Of a DNA stretch of 64,000 nt, positions 37,794 to 45,099 are shown piece by piece. The DNA is taken from assembly GCF_011742925.1 (NCBI RefSeq), contig NZ_WAEL01000008.1:248001-312000 (forward strand), written 5' to 3'. Within the stretch, counting starts at the first letter, position 1. Each line of letters opens with the position of its first letter. A program made the translations under genes and the position numbers. This DNA comes from Fibrivirga algicola. GTDB lineage: Bacteria > Bacteroidota > Bacteroidia > Cytophagales > Spirosomataceae. Below the pieces are notes generated by a model, which did no database searches, was not told the origin of the DNA, and worked only from the letters and a program-made list of their open reading frames with translations.

Positions 37794-39008
37794 TTAATTT
37801 CCTGCCTTTACTTTTTCGTAAATCATTACCTGATTCGACGCTACTTTTGAGAAGCCGCGCACATCGTCGCCGGTCCAGGCATTATTCATTTCACCGTATG
37901 AGCCAAACGTCGATGACATCAGATCATACGTCGATTCAATTCCCAACACCGTGAACCGATACGGAGCCAGTTGCACATGCACCTGTCCGGTTACGTGTCC
38001 CTGCGTGTCGGCCAGGAAGGTCTCAATATTGCGCATAACGGGGTCCATGAACTGGCCCTCGTGCAGCATGGTACCGTAGAAATTGCCCAGTTGCTCTTTC
38101 CAGGTCAGCTGATTTTTGGTCAGCACGTGCTTCTCCAGCGTATGGTGCGCCTTGATAATGATCAGCGGAGCGGGGGCTTCAAATCCAACCCGACCTTTAA
38201 TGCCGATGATGGTGTCACCCACGTGAATATCACGACCTACGCCATATGGTCCGGCCAGTTCGGTCAGGCGCTGAATGGCCCCGACGGGATTAGCAAACTT
38301 CTCGTCGCCGTACGCGTCACTCTTGATACCTTTCAGCTCACCATGCGTAAACGTCAGGGTAATCACCTCTTCCCCGGACTTGGTCACCGGTGTCGGCCAG
38401 GCCGACTCAGGCAAATACCCGTTGGATGTTAGTGTTTCTTTACCACCTACCGACGTACCCCACAGGCCTTTATTAATCGAATAAGCCGCTTTGTGCCACT
38501 CCTGATTAACGCCTTTGCTTTTCAAGTACTCGATTTCGGCTTCGCGCGATAGCCGCAGGTCACGGATCGGCGTAATGATTTCAGCTTCGGGAATGATGAT
38601 CCGGAACGCCATATCGAAACGTACCTGATCGTTGCCTGCCCCGGTAGACCCGTGGGCAATGGCCGACGCCCCGATTTCGCGGGCATACTCGGCAGCGGCA
38701 ATGGCCTGAAAAATACGCTCGGCCGATACGCAAAGTGGGTACGTGTTATTCTTCAGTACGTTGCCGTACACCAGAAACTTCAGGCACTCCTGGTAATAAT
38801 CATCGGTTTTCGACACTACGGCGTGCGATACAACGCCCAGGGAATACGCCCGCGCTTCGATAGCAGCGAGTTCGTCGGACGAGAAGCCGCCCGTATCGAC
38901 CAGCACCGAGTACACATCCATGCCCCGGTCTTCGGTCAGGTATTTTACACAGAAAGAGGTATCGAGACCTCCACTAAATGCTAATACGACTTTTTGTTTG
39001 TCAGCCAT
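37794..39008 (-). CDS. argG: Argininosuccinate synthase
   Basis: 404 residues, the usual length. The ATP-binding motif AFSGGLDTSFC is at 10-20 and the GSTGAGNDQVRFD block is conserved. It joins citrulline and aspartate using ATP. A terminator-like hairpin lies 157 bp upstream, between the GNAT gene and argG, so argG may have its own promoter. A TAATTTTA box occurs 10 bases before the ATG, close to the pattern seen at leaderless genes but with a longer gap. A glycosyltransferase and argC follow on the same strand. Confidence 0.96.
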   Translation of the reverse strand: MADKQKVVLAFSGGLDTSFCVKYLTEDRGMDVYSVLVDTGGFSSDELAAIEARAYSLGVVSHAVVSKTDDYYQECLKFLVYGNVLKNNTYPLCVSAERIFQAIAAAEYAREIGASAIAHGSTGAGNDQVRFDMAFRIIIPEAEIITPIRDLRLSREAEIEYLKSKGVNQEWHKAAYSINKGLWGTSVGGKETLTSNGYLPESAWPTPVTKSGEEVITLTFTHGELKGIKSDAYGDEKFANPVGAIQRLTELAGPYGVGRDIHVGDTIIGIKGRVGFEAPAPLIIIKAHHTLEKHVLTKNQLTWKEQLGNFYGTMLHEGQFMDPVMRNIETFLADTQGHVTGQVHVQLAPYRFTVLGIESTYDLMSSTFGSYGEMNNAWTGDDVRGFSKVASNQVMIYEKVKAGN

Positions 39009-39165
39009 TTATCAATAAAATTAACGCTCCTCCCTGGCTTTTTCCGGGAAACCGGTCGATAACCAGGCAGGGCCGTTGGTACGAGTACGCTTAAACAGAA
39101 GTAGGTACGCCTGCCGATGAGTCTGCAAATATCGACGCTACAGGGCATACGGCCCAACCATACGC

Positions 39166-39196
39166 AAAAAAGCCGGGCTTTTCTGGCCACGGCTTC
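39166..39196 (-). terminator. Terminator-like hairpin between the GNAT gene and argG
   Basis: The minus strand forms an AGCCG-GGC / GCC-CGGCT stem with one bulged T and a CAGAAAA loop, followed by a run of five to six Ts. It lies about 80 bp after the GNAT stop and 157 bp before the argG ATG. It either ends the GNAT transcript or attenuates read-through into argG. Confidence 0.65.
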
Positions 39197-39277
39197 TGAG
39201 TTAACTTGGTGCAGGTACGTTGTCCGCATCCAGTCAGACATACCTGATCTTAGCTGGCAACGTACCTGAATAACCGA

Positions 39278-39994
39278 TTAGGCCGGCTCCAGTTCACGCT
39301 CCACTTTCTTGGGAGCAGGCTTTGGATGGTCTTTAAAACGAAGCAGAACGCGCTCTTTCAGGCGCTGCCAGCGTTCGTACAATTTCGATTCTTTAATGAA
39401 ATTCCAGGGAGCTTTCTTACTCCCCTTTTTCTGCTCGTCCGGATCGTACAGCATACCCGTACACAGGCAGTGCTTCCGATCGGTGCGCGTCAGAATATCA
39501 TAGTTAACGCAAGTCTGACATCCTTTCCAGAAGGCAGCGTCACCGGGCAACTGGCTCAAGGTCACAGGCTGATACCCCAGGTCGCTGTTGATTTTCATCA
39601 CGGCGAGGCTGGTAGTAAGCCCGATAATCTTGGCGTCGGGGTAGCGGGTACGCGACAACTCAAACGCTTTCTGTTTGATATGTGTCGCTACACCACTTTT
39701 GCGGTGGTCGGGGTGAACAATCAGGCCTGAGTTGGCGACAAATTTGCCATGTTCCCAGGTTTCGATATAGCAGAAGCCCACCCATTCGCCGCCCAGTGTT
39801 TGGGCAATAATTGCTTTCCCTTCCAGCATTTTCTGCATCAGGTAAAGCGGCGAGCGTTTGGCGATACCGGTTCCCCGGGCTTTCGCGCTATTTTCCATCT
39901 CTTTGCAGATGGTGTCAGCCAAATTAAGGTGAGCGTCGCTGGCTACCTGAATAATGTACTGGTCGTTGATTACTTCTTGCGTGATCATCGTCAT
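39278..39994 (-). CDS. GNAT protein, candidate N-acylglutamate synthase of arginine synthesis
   Basis: 238 residues. A GNAT domain (about 10-150) has the acetyl-CoA motif VHPDHRKSGVATHI. The C-terminal part holds four Cys (C159, C162, C176, C178) spaced as CxxC and CxC, suggesting a metal site, then a basic tail. In Bacteroidetes a GNAT gene beside argG has been linked to the missing first step of arginine synthesis, making N-acetyl- or N-succinylglutamate; the location here fits. The assignment rests on context and family memory, not on a search. Two ATGs six bases apart are possible starts. Confidence 0.7.
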   Translation of the reverse strand: MTMITQEVINDQYIIQVASDAHLNLADTICKEMENSAKARGTGIAKRSPLYLMQKMLEGKAIIAQTLGGEWVGFCYIETWEHGKFVANSGLIVHPDHRKSGVATHIKQKAFELSRTRYPDAKIIGLTTSLAVMKINSDLGYQPVTLSQLPGDAAFWKGCQTCVNYDILTRTDRKHCLCTGMLYDPDEQKKGSKKAPWNFIKESKLYERWQRLKERVLLRFKDHPKPAPKKVERELEPA

Positions 39995-40327
39995 TTATTG
40001 AACGCCCGACCTCAACGATCGGCGGCGGCCTCAAACGGAGACGTTTTTATCCGGATGGATGTGAAAAGTGTAATTGAGAAAAAAGGGGGTGCGAGAGTGG
40101 CCTGCTACGTAGGCAGGACATAGTTATAGGGTCCTCACGGACCTGAACCGATAGGGCGTCGTATGGCAAGTGGCCTGTATGTAAACGAGCTGGTTCATGT
40201 CTTGTTAAATCAAGGGCAATATTCGACAAATTACCCCATCTGTGCAATCCATAACAGAATTTTAATGGAATGGTTCGGCAGCCTATCGGTCTTGTCTACT
40301 GTATAGACAGCCGTCGGGAAAAAAGGT
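39995..40327. other. 333-bp gap upstream of the GNAT gene, with two hairpins
   Basis: No convincing gene is present; the one 66-codon minus-strand frame has no family features. On the minus strand (the leader side of the GNAT gene) a 5-bp stem GGTCC/GGACC (40143-40130) is capped by a GTGA tetraloop, and a second stem CCTGC/GCAGG (40117-40101) encloses TACGTAG. No TAnnTTTG box was found near the GNAT start. The region could be an untranslated leader or simply spacer. Confidence 0.4.
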
Positions 40328-41710
40328 TTAAAATAAGAGTCGAAATATGCTGCCTTTACCCACCTCGGTGCTAACGGTGAGCTGCCCGCCCATTTGCTGC
40401 ATCATTTGCCGCGACAGGCTTAATCCAATGCCTGAACCCGTTTTTTTAGTCGTAAAGAAGGGAATAAAAATCTGGTCCAGGGCCTCAGGTTCGATGCCGG
40501 GGCCATTATCAGCTACTTCAATTACCGATCGGGTACCGTCGAGCAACGCCTCGAAGCGGATTGATGGATTGACGGTTTTTTCTAACGCTTCGCCCGCATT
40601 TTTGAGCAGGTTCAACAGAATCATTTCTACCTGCGCCTCGTCAGCCAGTACTGTTAGTGGCGCATCAGGCTGCACGACCGTAATTGCAATACGTCGACCC
40701 TCGAATTCAGAGCGAACCAGACCCGCCACCCGCTGCATCAATGTCTGTACCGAGATTGAGCTCACGCGCGGTGCCGGAATGGTGGTAAAATTCCGGTAGG
40801 CATCAACAAAGCGCATAATTCCCTCACCACGCTGCGCAATGGTGTTGAGCGCGTCTCCCAGGTCAGTTACAGCTTCGTGTACAATGGCCGCGTTGGGCAA
40901 CGTAGGCGGGGCGCTGCCGGGTGTAGTATCCAGCGGAGGAAGGTTGGCTACGATATCATGCTCCAGGATGGCCTGCATGGTGCCGGTTAGCGAGACTAGC
41001 GGCGTCACCGAATTCATAATCTCGTGGCGGAGCACCTTCGTCAGGTTCTGCCAGGCGTCCACTTCTTTCTGCTGCAATTCAGACCGGATATTCTGCAACG
41101 AAACCAGCGTAACCAGTCGTCCCCGCAGGCGCACGTCGGTAGTGCGAATGGCCAGGTCATTGCCACTAGCGGTAGTGTAGGCAAAGGCCGCCTGCCGATC
41201 GGGACCAGTGAGGCGGGCAGGCAGGTCAGGATATTGGTCGGCAAGGTCGGTCAGCAGTCGGAGGCGATACGTATCCAGCAACCGTAGGGCGGCCTGATTC
41301 ACCAGTTCAACCTGCCCGGCGGCGTCAAAGGCGAGCAGCCCCACGCTGACGTGCTGCACAATGGTGTTGAGGTATTGCAGGTTGGCTTCCTTCTCTGCAC
41401 GCGCCTGCCTGAATGCTTCCAGCACTTCGTTGAACTGCTGATTAAGCTGGGCAAAAGAGGGGCCTAGTTTACTGTCGGCGTTGAAGCTGATGGCAAAATC
41501 GGAGTAGCGCACCGATTCCAGAAAATACGTCAGCTTCCGGTTGACGCCCGTCACGTACTGATACAGGTTCACGGCTACCATCAATAGTAGCAGGCTCGTA
41601 ACGATCAGCAACGGCATAAAGCGGCTGGCGGGCCCGATGTACACCATCGTTCCAGCCAGCAAACCAAGCAGCGCCATCCGCCATCCTATACCCCACGCAA
41701 AACGATTCAT
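40328..41710 (-). CDS. Sensor histidine kinase (NtrY-like)
   Basis: 460 residues. Two membrane helices (about 10-55) are followed by a linker with coiled-coil, a PAS domain (about 105-210: NTIVQHVSVGLLAFDAAG), a HisKA domain with H229 in VLRHEIMNS, and a HATPase_c domain with NLLKNAGEAL, VADNGPGI and GSGIGLSLSRQMM. No periplasmic sensor domain is seen, so the signal is probably sensed by the membrane or PAS region. It follows its response regulator gene, from which a 33-bp perfect inverted repeat separates it. The pair should phosphorelay from H229 to D54 of the regulator. Confidence 0.92.
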   Translation of the reverse strand: MNRFAWGIGWRMALLGLLAGTMVYIGPASRFMPLLIVTSLLLLMVAVNLYQYVTGVNRKLTYFLESVRYSDFAISFNADSKLGPSFAQLNQQFNEVLEAFRQARAEKEANLQYLNTIVQHVSVGLLAFDAAGQVELVNQAALRLLDTYRLRLLTDLADQYPDLPARLTGPDRQAAFAYTTASGNDLAIRTTDVRLRGRLVTLVSLQNIRSELQQKEVDAWQNLTKVLRHEIMNSVTPLVSLTGTMQAILEHDIVANLPPLDTTPGSAPPTLPNAAIVHEAVTDLGDALNTIAQRGEGIMRFVDAYRNFTTIPAPRVSSISVQTLMQRVAGLVRSEFEGRRIAITVVQPDAPLTVLADEAQVEMILLNLLKNAGEALEKTVNPSIRFEALLDGTRSVIEVADNGPGIEPEALDQIFIPFFTTKKTGSGIGLSLSRQMMQQMGGQLTVSTEVGKGSIFRLLF

Positions 41711-41722
41711 TTTTTATATAGT

Positions 41723-41812
41723 CTGGCTAGTCGTTGTGAACGAGTCCTGAGTCTGAATAGTCTTTTTTGCGATACTTTCCAGACTCAGGACTCGTTCACA
41801 ACGACTAGCCAG
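41723..41812. repeat. 33-bp perfect inverted repeat between the response regulator and kinase genes
   Basis: The arms 41723-41755 and 41780-41812 are perfectly complementary over 33 bp with a 24-nt loop. No U-run follows on the minus strand. In the shared mRNA it would form a very stable hairpin between two cistrons. It shares the words GAGTCCTGAGT and AGTCTGGAAAGT with the repeat at 43183-43304. Confidence 0.85.
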
Positions 41813-41818
41813 GCTTAA

Positions 41819-43177
41819 CTACAATCCGTACTTCTCCATGCGCCGATAAAGTGCCTGTCGGGAAAGGCCCAATTCGCGTGCCACATCGGTAATGTTGCCG
41901 CCGTGTTTCTGCATGGCCTGCTGAATCATCCGCCGCTCCATATCCTCGATCTGAAGCGTATCGTTGCCGGGTAATGCACCCCCGCTTTGCATCGCCGACG
42001 GCGACGAGCCGAAGAAGAAATCGTCTGGGGTAAGGGTAGTGCCCCGCGCCAGAATAACGGCCCGCTCAATGGCGTGCTGGAGTTCGCGCACGTTACCCGG
42101 CCAGGTATATTGCTTCAGGTGCCTGATCAGGTCCGGACTGATTTGCCCCACTGGCCGGTTGTACTGCTTCCGGTAGATGCGCAGAAAATGTTCAGCCAGT
42201 GGCCCAATATCATCTGGCCGTTGGCGCAGCGGCGGAATATGCAGTTCAATAGTGTTGATTCGGTACAGCAAATCCTGCCGGAACGACCGGTCGATTACCC
42301 GGGCAGTCAGGTCGGCGTTGGTAGCACAGATCAGCCGGACATCCACGTTCCGAGGTTTGTTGCTCCCCACCCGCGTCACCTGCCGTTGCTGCAATACGGT
42401 TAGCAGCCGCGCCTGTTGTGCCAGCCCCACGTTGCCAATTTCGTCGAGGAAAATGGTGCCACCCTGTGCCTCTTCAAAGCGCCCGGCGCGGTCGTCGCGG
42501 GCATCGGTGAAGGCACCACGCACATGACCAAACAGCTCGCTTTCAAACAAACTGTCGGGCAGCGCACCCAGATCGGCACACACGAACGGTTTATCGCGGC
42601 GATTTGAGAGACGGTGAACCTCGCGGGCCAGCACATCTTTACCCGTTCCGTTTTCGCCCAGAATTAAAATGTTGGCGTCGGTGGGGGCCACACGTTCAAT
42701 TGTTTCGGCGATCTGCCGCATAGCCGCACTCTGAGCAATAAAGGTGCTGCCCGACGTAGTCTTTTTGGCCACAGCGACACCATCGGCGGCGTCCTGTTTA
42801 CCAGCAATGGCCGTTTTAATAACGTCGACCAGTTTTTCATTTTCCCAGGGTTTCAGCACAAAGTCAACGGCCCCGGCCTTGATTGCCCGTACCGCCATTT
42901 CTACGTCGCCATAGGCAGTAAACAATACCACGCGGGCAGTCGGATCGGCGTCCAGAATGCGATCGAGCCAGTCGAAGCCTTCTTTGCCGGAGCTAACGTC
43001 GCGGGTAAAGTTCATATCGAGCAATACAGCATCGTAGCGGGTGTTGCCCAGCAGAAACGGCAGTTTATCGGGATTTTTCTCGATGTCGACCTGACTGACG
43101 TGACGTTTCAGCAGCAGCTTGGCCGCCAGCAGCACATCGGGGTCATCATCAACGATCAGGAGTTTAGCGGTTTGCAT
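41819..43177 (-). CDS. Sigma-54-type response regulator (NtrC family)
   Basis: 452 residues. Receiver domain 1-120 with phosphoacceptor D54 (VLLDMNFTRD); AAA+ sigma-54 interaction domain with Walker A GENGTGKDVL, Walker B GTIFLDEIG, and Arg fingers; C-terminal Fis-type helix-turn-helix (IQQAMQKHGGNITDVARELGLSRQALYRRMEKYGL region). The loop that normally reads GAFTGA reads GAFTDA. The ATG is preceded at four bases by TAATTTTA. Gene order is regulator then kinase on the minus strand; the divergent GT39-like gene shares a mirror-image promoter. I saw no sigma-54 promoter consensus in the nearby gap. Confidence 0.93.
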   Translation of the reverse strand: MQTAKLLIVDDDPDVLLAAKLLLKRHVSQVDIEKNPDKLPFLLGNTRYDAVLLDMNFTRDVSSGKEGFDWLDRILDADPTARVVLFTAYGDVEMAVRAIKAGAVDFVLKPWENEKLVDVIKTAIAGKQDAADGVAVAKKTTSGSTFIAQSAAMRQIAETIERVAPTDANILILGENGTGKDVLAREVHRLSNRRDKPFVCADLGALPDSLFESELFGHVRGAFTDARDDRAGRFEEAQGGTIFLDEIGNVGLAQQARLLTVLQQRQVTRVGSNKPRNVDVRLICATNADLTARVIDRSFRQDLLYRINTIELHIPPLRQRPDDIGPLAEHFLRIYRKQYNRPVGQISPDLIRHLKQYTWPGNVRELQHAIERAVILARGTTLTPDDFFFGSSPSAMQSGGALPGNDTLQIEDMERRMIQQAMQKHGGNITDVARELGLSRQALYRRMEKYGL

Positions 43178-43181
43178 GGGG

Positions 43182-43189
43182 TAAAATTA
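43182..43189 (-). promoter_or_regulatory. -7-like box for the response regulator gene
   Basis: The minus strand reads TAATTTTA followed by CCCC and the ATG, with a four-base gap. It matches TAnnTTTG except for the last base. It is embedded in a 29-bp arm repeated in mirror image before the divergent gene. Confidence 0.5.
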
Positions 43190-43304
43190 GTCTGGAAAGT
43201 CGATGAGCGTTACTAGTCCTGAGTTTCGATCGGCTTTTTATATACGATTAACGACTTTCCATCCGTAGCTCTTTTAACGCTCATCGACTTTCCAGACTAA
43301 TTTT
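43183..43304. repeat. 29-bp perfect inverted repeat between divergent genes
   Basis: The arms 43183-43211 and 43276-43304 are perfectly complementary over 29 bp, with 64 bp between. Each arm runs into the start region of one divergent gene and contains the -7-like box of that gene, so both genes have the same core promoter sequence in opposite orientation. The spacer repeats the words AGTCCTGAGT and GACTTTCCA, found also in the repeat at 41723-41812. Confidence 0.85.
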
Positions 43305-43305
43305 G
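43298..43305 (+). promoter_or_regulatory. -7 box for the GT39-like gene
   Basis: TAATTTTG is a perfect TAnnTTTG match followed by CGGC and the ATG at 43310, a four-base gap. It predicts a leaderless mRNA. Confidence 0.55.
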
Positions 43306-43309
43306 CGGC

Positions 43310-45016
43310 ATGCTTACCCCCGCCCCGCTTTCCAATCGGTTATTCTACACCCTGCTTACGGCTGTAGTAGCGATCAATTTCACTGCGCTTTGCCTGCCCA
43401 TCATGGAGCCTGACAACGGATTATACGCCACCGTAGCCAAGCGTATGTTTCTCACCGGCGATTACATTAACCTGTATTCCTGCGAAGTGGAATGGCTCGA
43501 CAAGCCCCGGTTGCCTTTCCTGATGAACGTACTGTTCATGAAGTTGCTGGGCGTGACTACGGCGGCCTACAAACTGCCCGCCCTGCTTTGCTTCTGCGGT
43601 AGTCTGTTCTACACCTATCGCTTTGCCCGGCTCAACTACCCTACCCTGGTAGCCCAGATTGCCACCCTAATCTTCGGAACGGCTTATCACGTCATTCTGT
43701 CGAACACCGATGTACGGGCCGAGCCGTTCTTGACCTTGTTTCTCATTGGGCCTGCTTATCACTTTATGCGGGTGGTGCAGGGCGGCAGGTGGTATCATCT
43801 GGTGCTTGGCTCGTTGCTGACTGCCTGTGCCATGATGACCAAGGGGCCCGTGGTACCCATCGCCAGCGTTGGAGCCGGTCTGGTCGCCCACTGTGCCTTT
43901 ACCAACCAATGGGCACAACTGTGGCACCCGCGCTGGCTGCTGGCGGGCTTGCTCACCGCCCTGTTTGTATCGCCCGAGCTTTACGCCCTGTACCAGCAGT
44001 TTGATGCCCACCCCGAGAAGATCGTGTATGGGCAGCCGGGTACGTCGGGGTTGCGCTTCTTTTTCTGGGATAGCCAGATGGGGCGTTTCCTGAACAATGG
44101 CCCTTTGCGGGGCAGCGGTGATCCGCTCTTTTTTACTCATACCCTGCTTTGGGCTTTGCTACCGTGGGCTTTTCTGGTATATGCCGCCGCCGGACGGGCC
44201 ATTATCGGTCTCTTTCGTCGCAGGCAGGGGGACGCGCCTCAGCCCCTGCCCGAATACCTGTCGCTGGGAGCGGGGCTCTCGCTGTTCATCCTGTTCTCAG
44301 CCTCCCGGTTTCAGTTACCGCACTACCTCAATATTGTTTTCCCATTTTATGCTGTGCTGGCCGCGCACTACCTGAGTCAATTATCGACCGCCGGTATACG
44401 TCGCTGGACTATTGCCCAGACCGTGATCGGGATTATTGTTGGGGTCGGCGTTACAGGCGTACTTCTCTTATACCAGCCAGAACGGCTGGTCTCCGGCTTA
44501 GTTTGGATCATTATAATCACCCTGCTGACAAGCGTTGTTTTCTGGCGCTACAGCCCGCGCTTTGGTAGCCCGCTCGCCACGCTGACAGGTCGTATGGTTG
44601 GGCTGATGGTCATTGTGGGCGGGCTCATCAACCTGTTCCTATACCCGTCGATCATGCAGTATCAGGCTGGTATGGTAGCCGCCGACTATACCAACGCCCG
44701 GCCCGAACTGCACCGAACGACCTGGTTCTACGGGGGCTCTACCTACGGTGAAAGCTCCTGGTCGTACGAATACTACACCAAGCACCCCACGCACTACGTG
44801 TACGCCGACTCGACCCTGCGGCGCGCAGCGGCAACTGGCCCCGTTCAGGTACTGACTACCCCCAGCTATGCCGATTCGCTAACGGCAAATGGTTTTCAGG
44901 TACGTCGACTAGCTACATTCCCGTATTACCACGTTAGCCAGCTGACAGGTACGTTCCTGAACCCCGCTACCCGACCGAGTACGTTGAAGGCCTACATTCT
45001 GGCCGAAGTTCAGTAA
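43310..45016 (+). CDS. GT39/ArnT-like glycosyltransferase
   Basis: 568 residues with about 11-12 membrane helices. The first periplasmic loop carries MEPDNGLYATVAKRM and then WLDKPRLPFLM, the ArnT/PMT pattern in which acidic residues near the first helix are catalytic. It likely transfers a sugar from a polyprenyl carrier to lipid A or another acceptor. The start sits four bases after the -7 box. The divergent NtrC-type system shares a mirror promoter and may control it, which is inference. A POT transporter gene follows. Confidence 0.82.
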   Translation: MLTPAPLSNRLFYTLLTAVVAINFTALCLPIMEPDNGLYATVAKRMFLTGDYINLYSCEVEWLDKPRLPFLMNVLFMKLLGVTTAAYKLPALLCFCGSLFYTYRFARLNYPTLVAQIATLIFGTAYHVILSNTDVRAEPFLTLFLIGPAYHFMRVVQGGRWYHLVLGSLLTACAMMTKGPVVPIASVGAGLVAHCAFTNQWAQLWHPRWLLAGLLTALFVSPELYALYQQFDAHPEKIVYGQPGTSGLRFFFWDSQMGRFLNNGPLRGSGDPLFFTHTLLWALLPWAFLVYAAAGRAIIGLFRRRQGDAPQPLPEYLSLGAGLSLFILFSASRFQLPHYLNIVFPFYAVLAAHYLSQLSTAGIRRWTIAQTVIGIIVGVGVTGVLLLYQPERLVSGLVWIIIITLLTSVVFWRYSPRFGSPLATLTGRMVGLMVIVGGLINLFLYPSIMQYQAGMVAADYTNARPELHRTTWFYGGSTYGESSWSYEYYTKHPTHYVYADSTLRRAAATGPVQVLTTPSYADSLTANGFQVRRLATFPYYHVSQLTGTFLNPATRPSTLKAYILAEVQ

Positions 45017-45099
45017 CCGGCTTGTATGCTATATTTAGGGGTTAAAATCAACAAACACATCTTTATCGGTAGCCAGACTGTCTGCCTTTTCCCTGCTGC

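Noticed and set aside
38981-39241. 86-codon minus-strand frame crossing the argG start
   Set aside because: It overlaps argG in another frame, runs through the terminator hairpin and has no recognisable features; a leader peptide role was considered but no run of Arg codons is seen.
40130-40160. tRNA T-arm-like sequence (GGTTCAGGTCC on the minus strand)
   Set aside because: The base expected to be an invariant A in the T loop is G, and no acceptor or anticodon stems could be drawn around it.
40047-40247. 66-codon minus-strand frame in the GNAT leader
   Set aside because: No family features or start signal.
43178-43309. Sigma-54 promoter for the regulator or GT39-like gene
   Set aside because: No GG-N10-GC arrangement with TGGC and TTGC halves was found; the gap carries -7 boxes instead.
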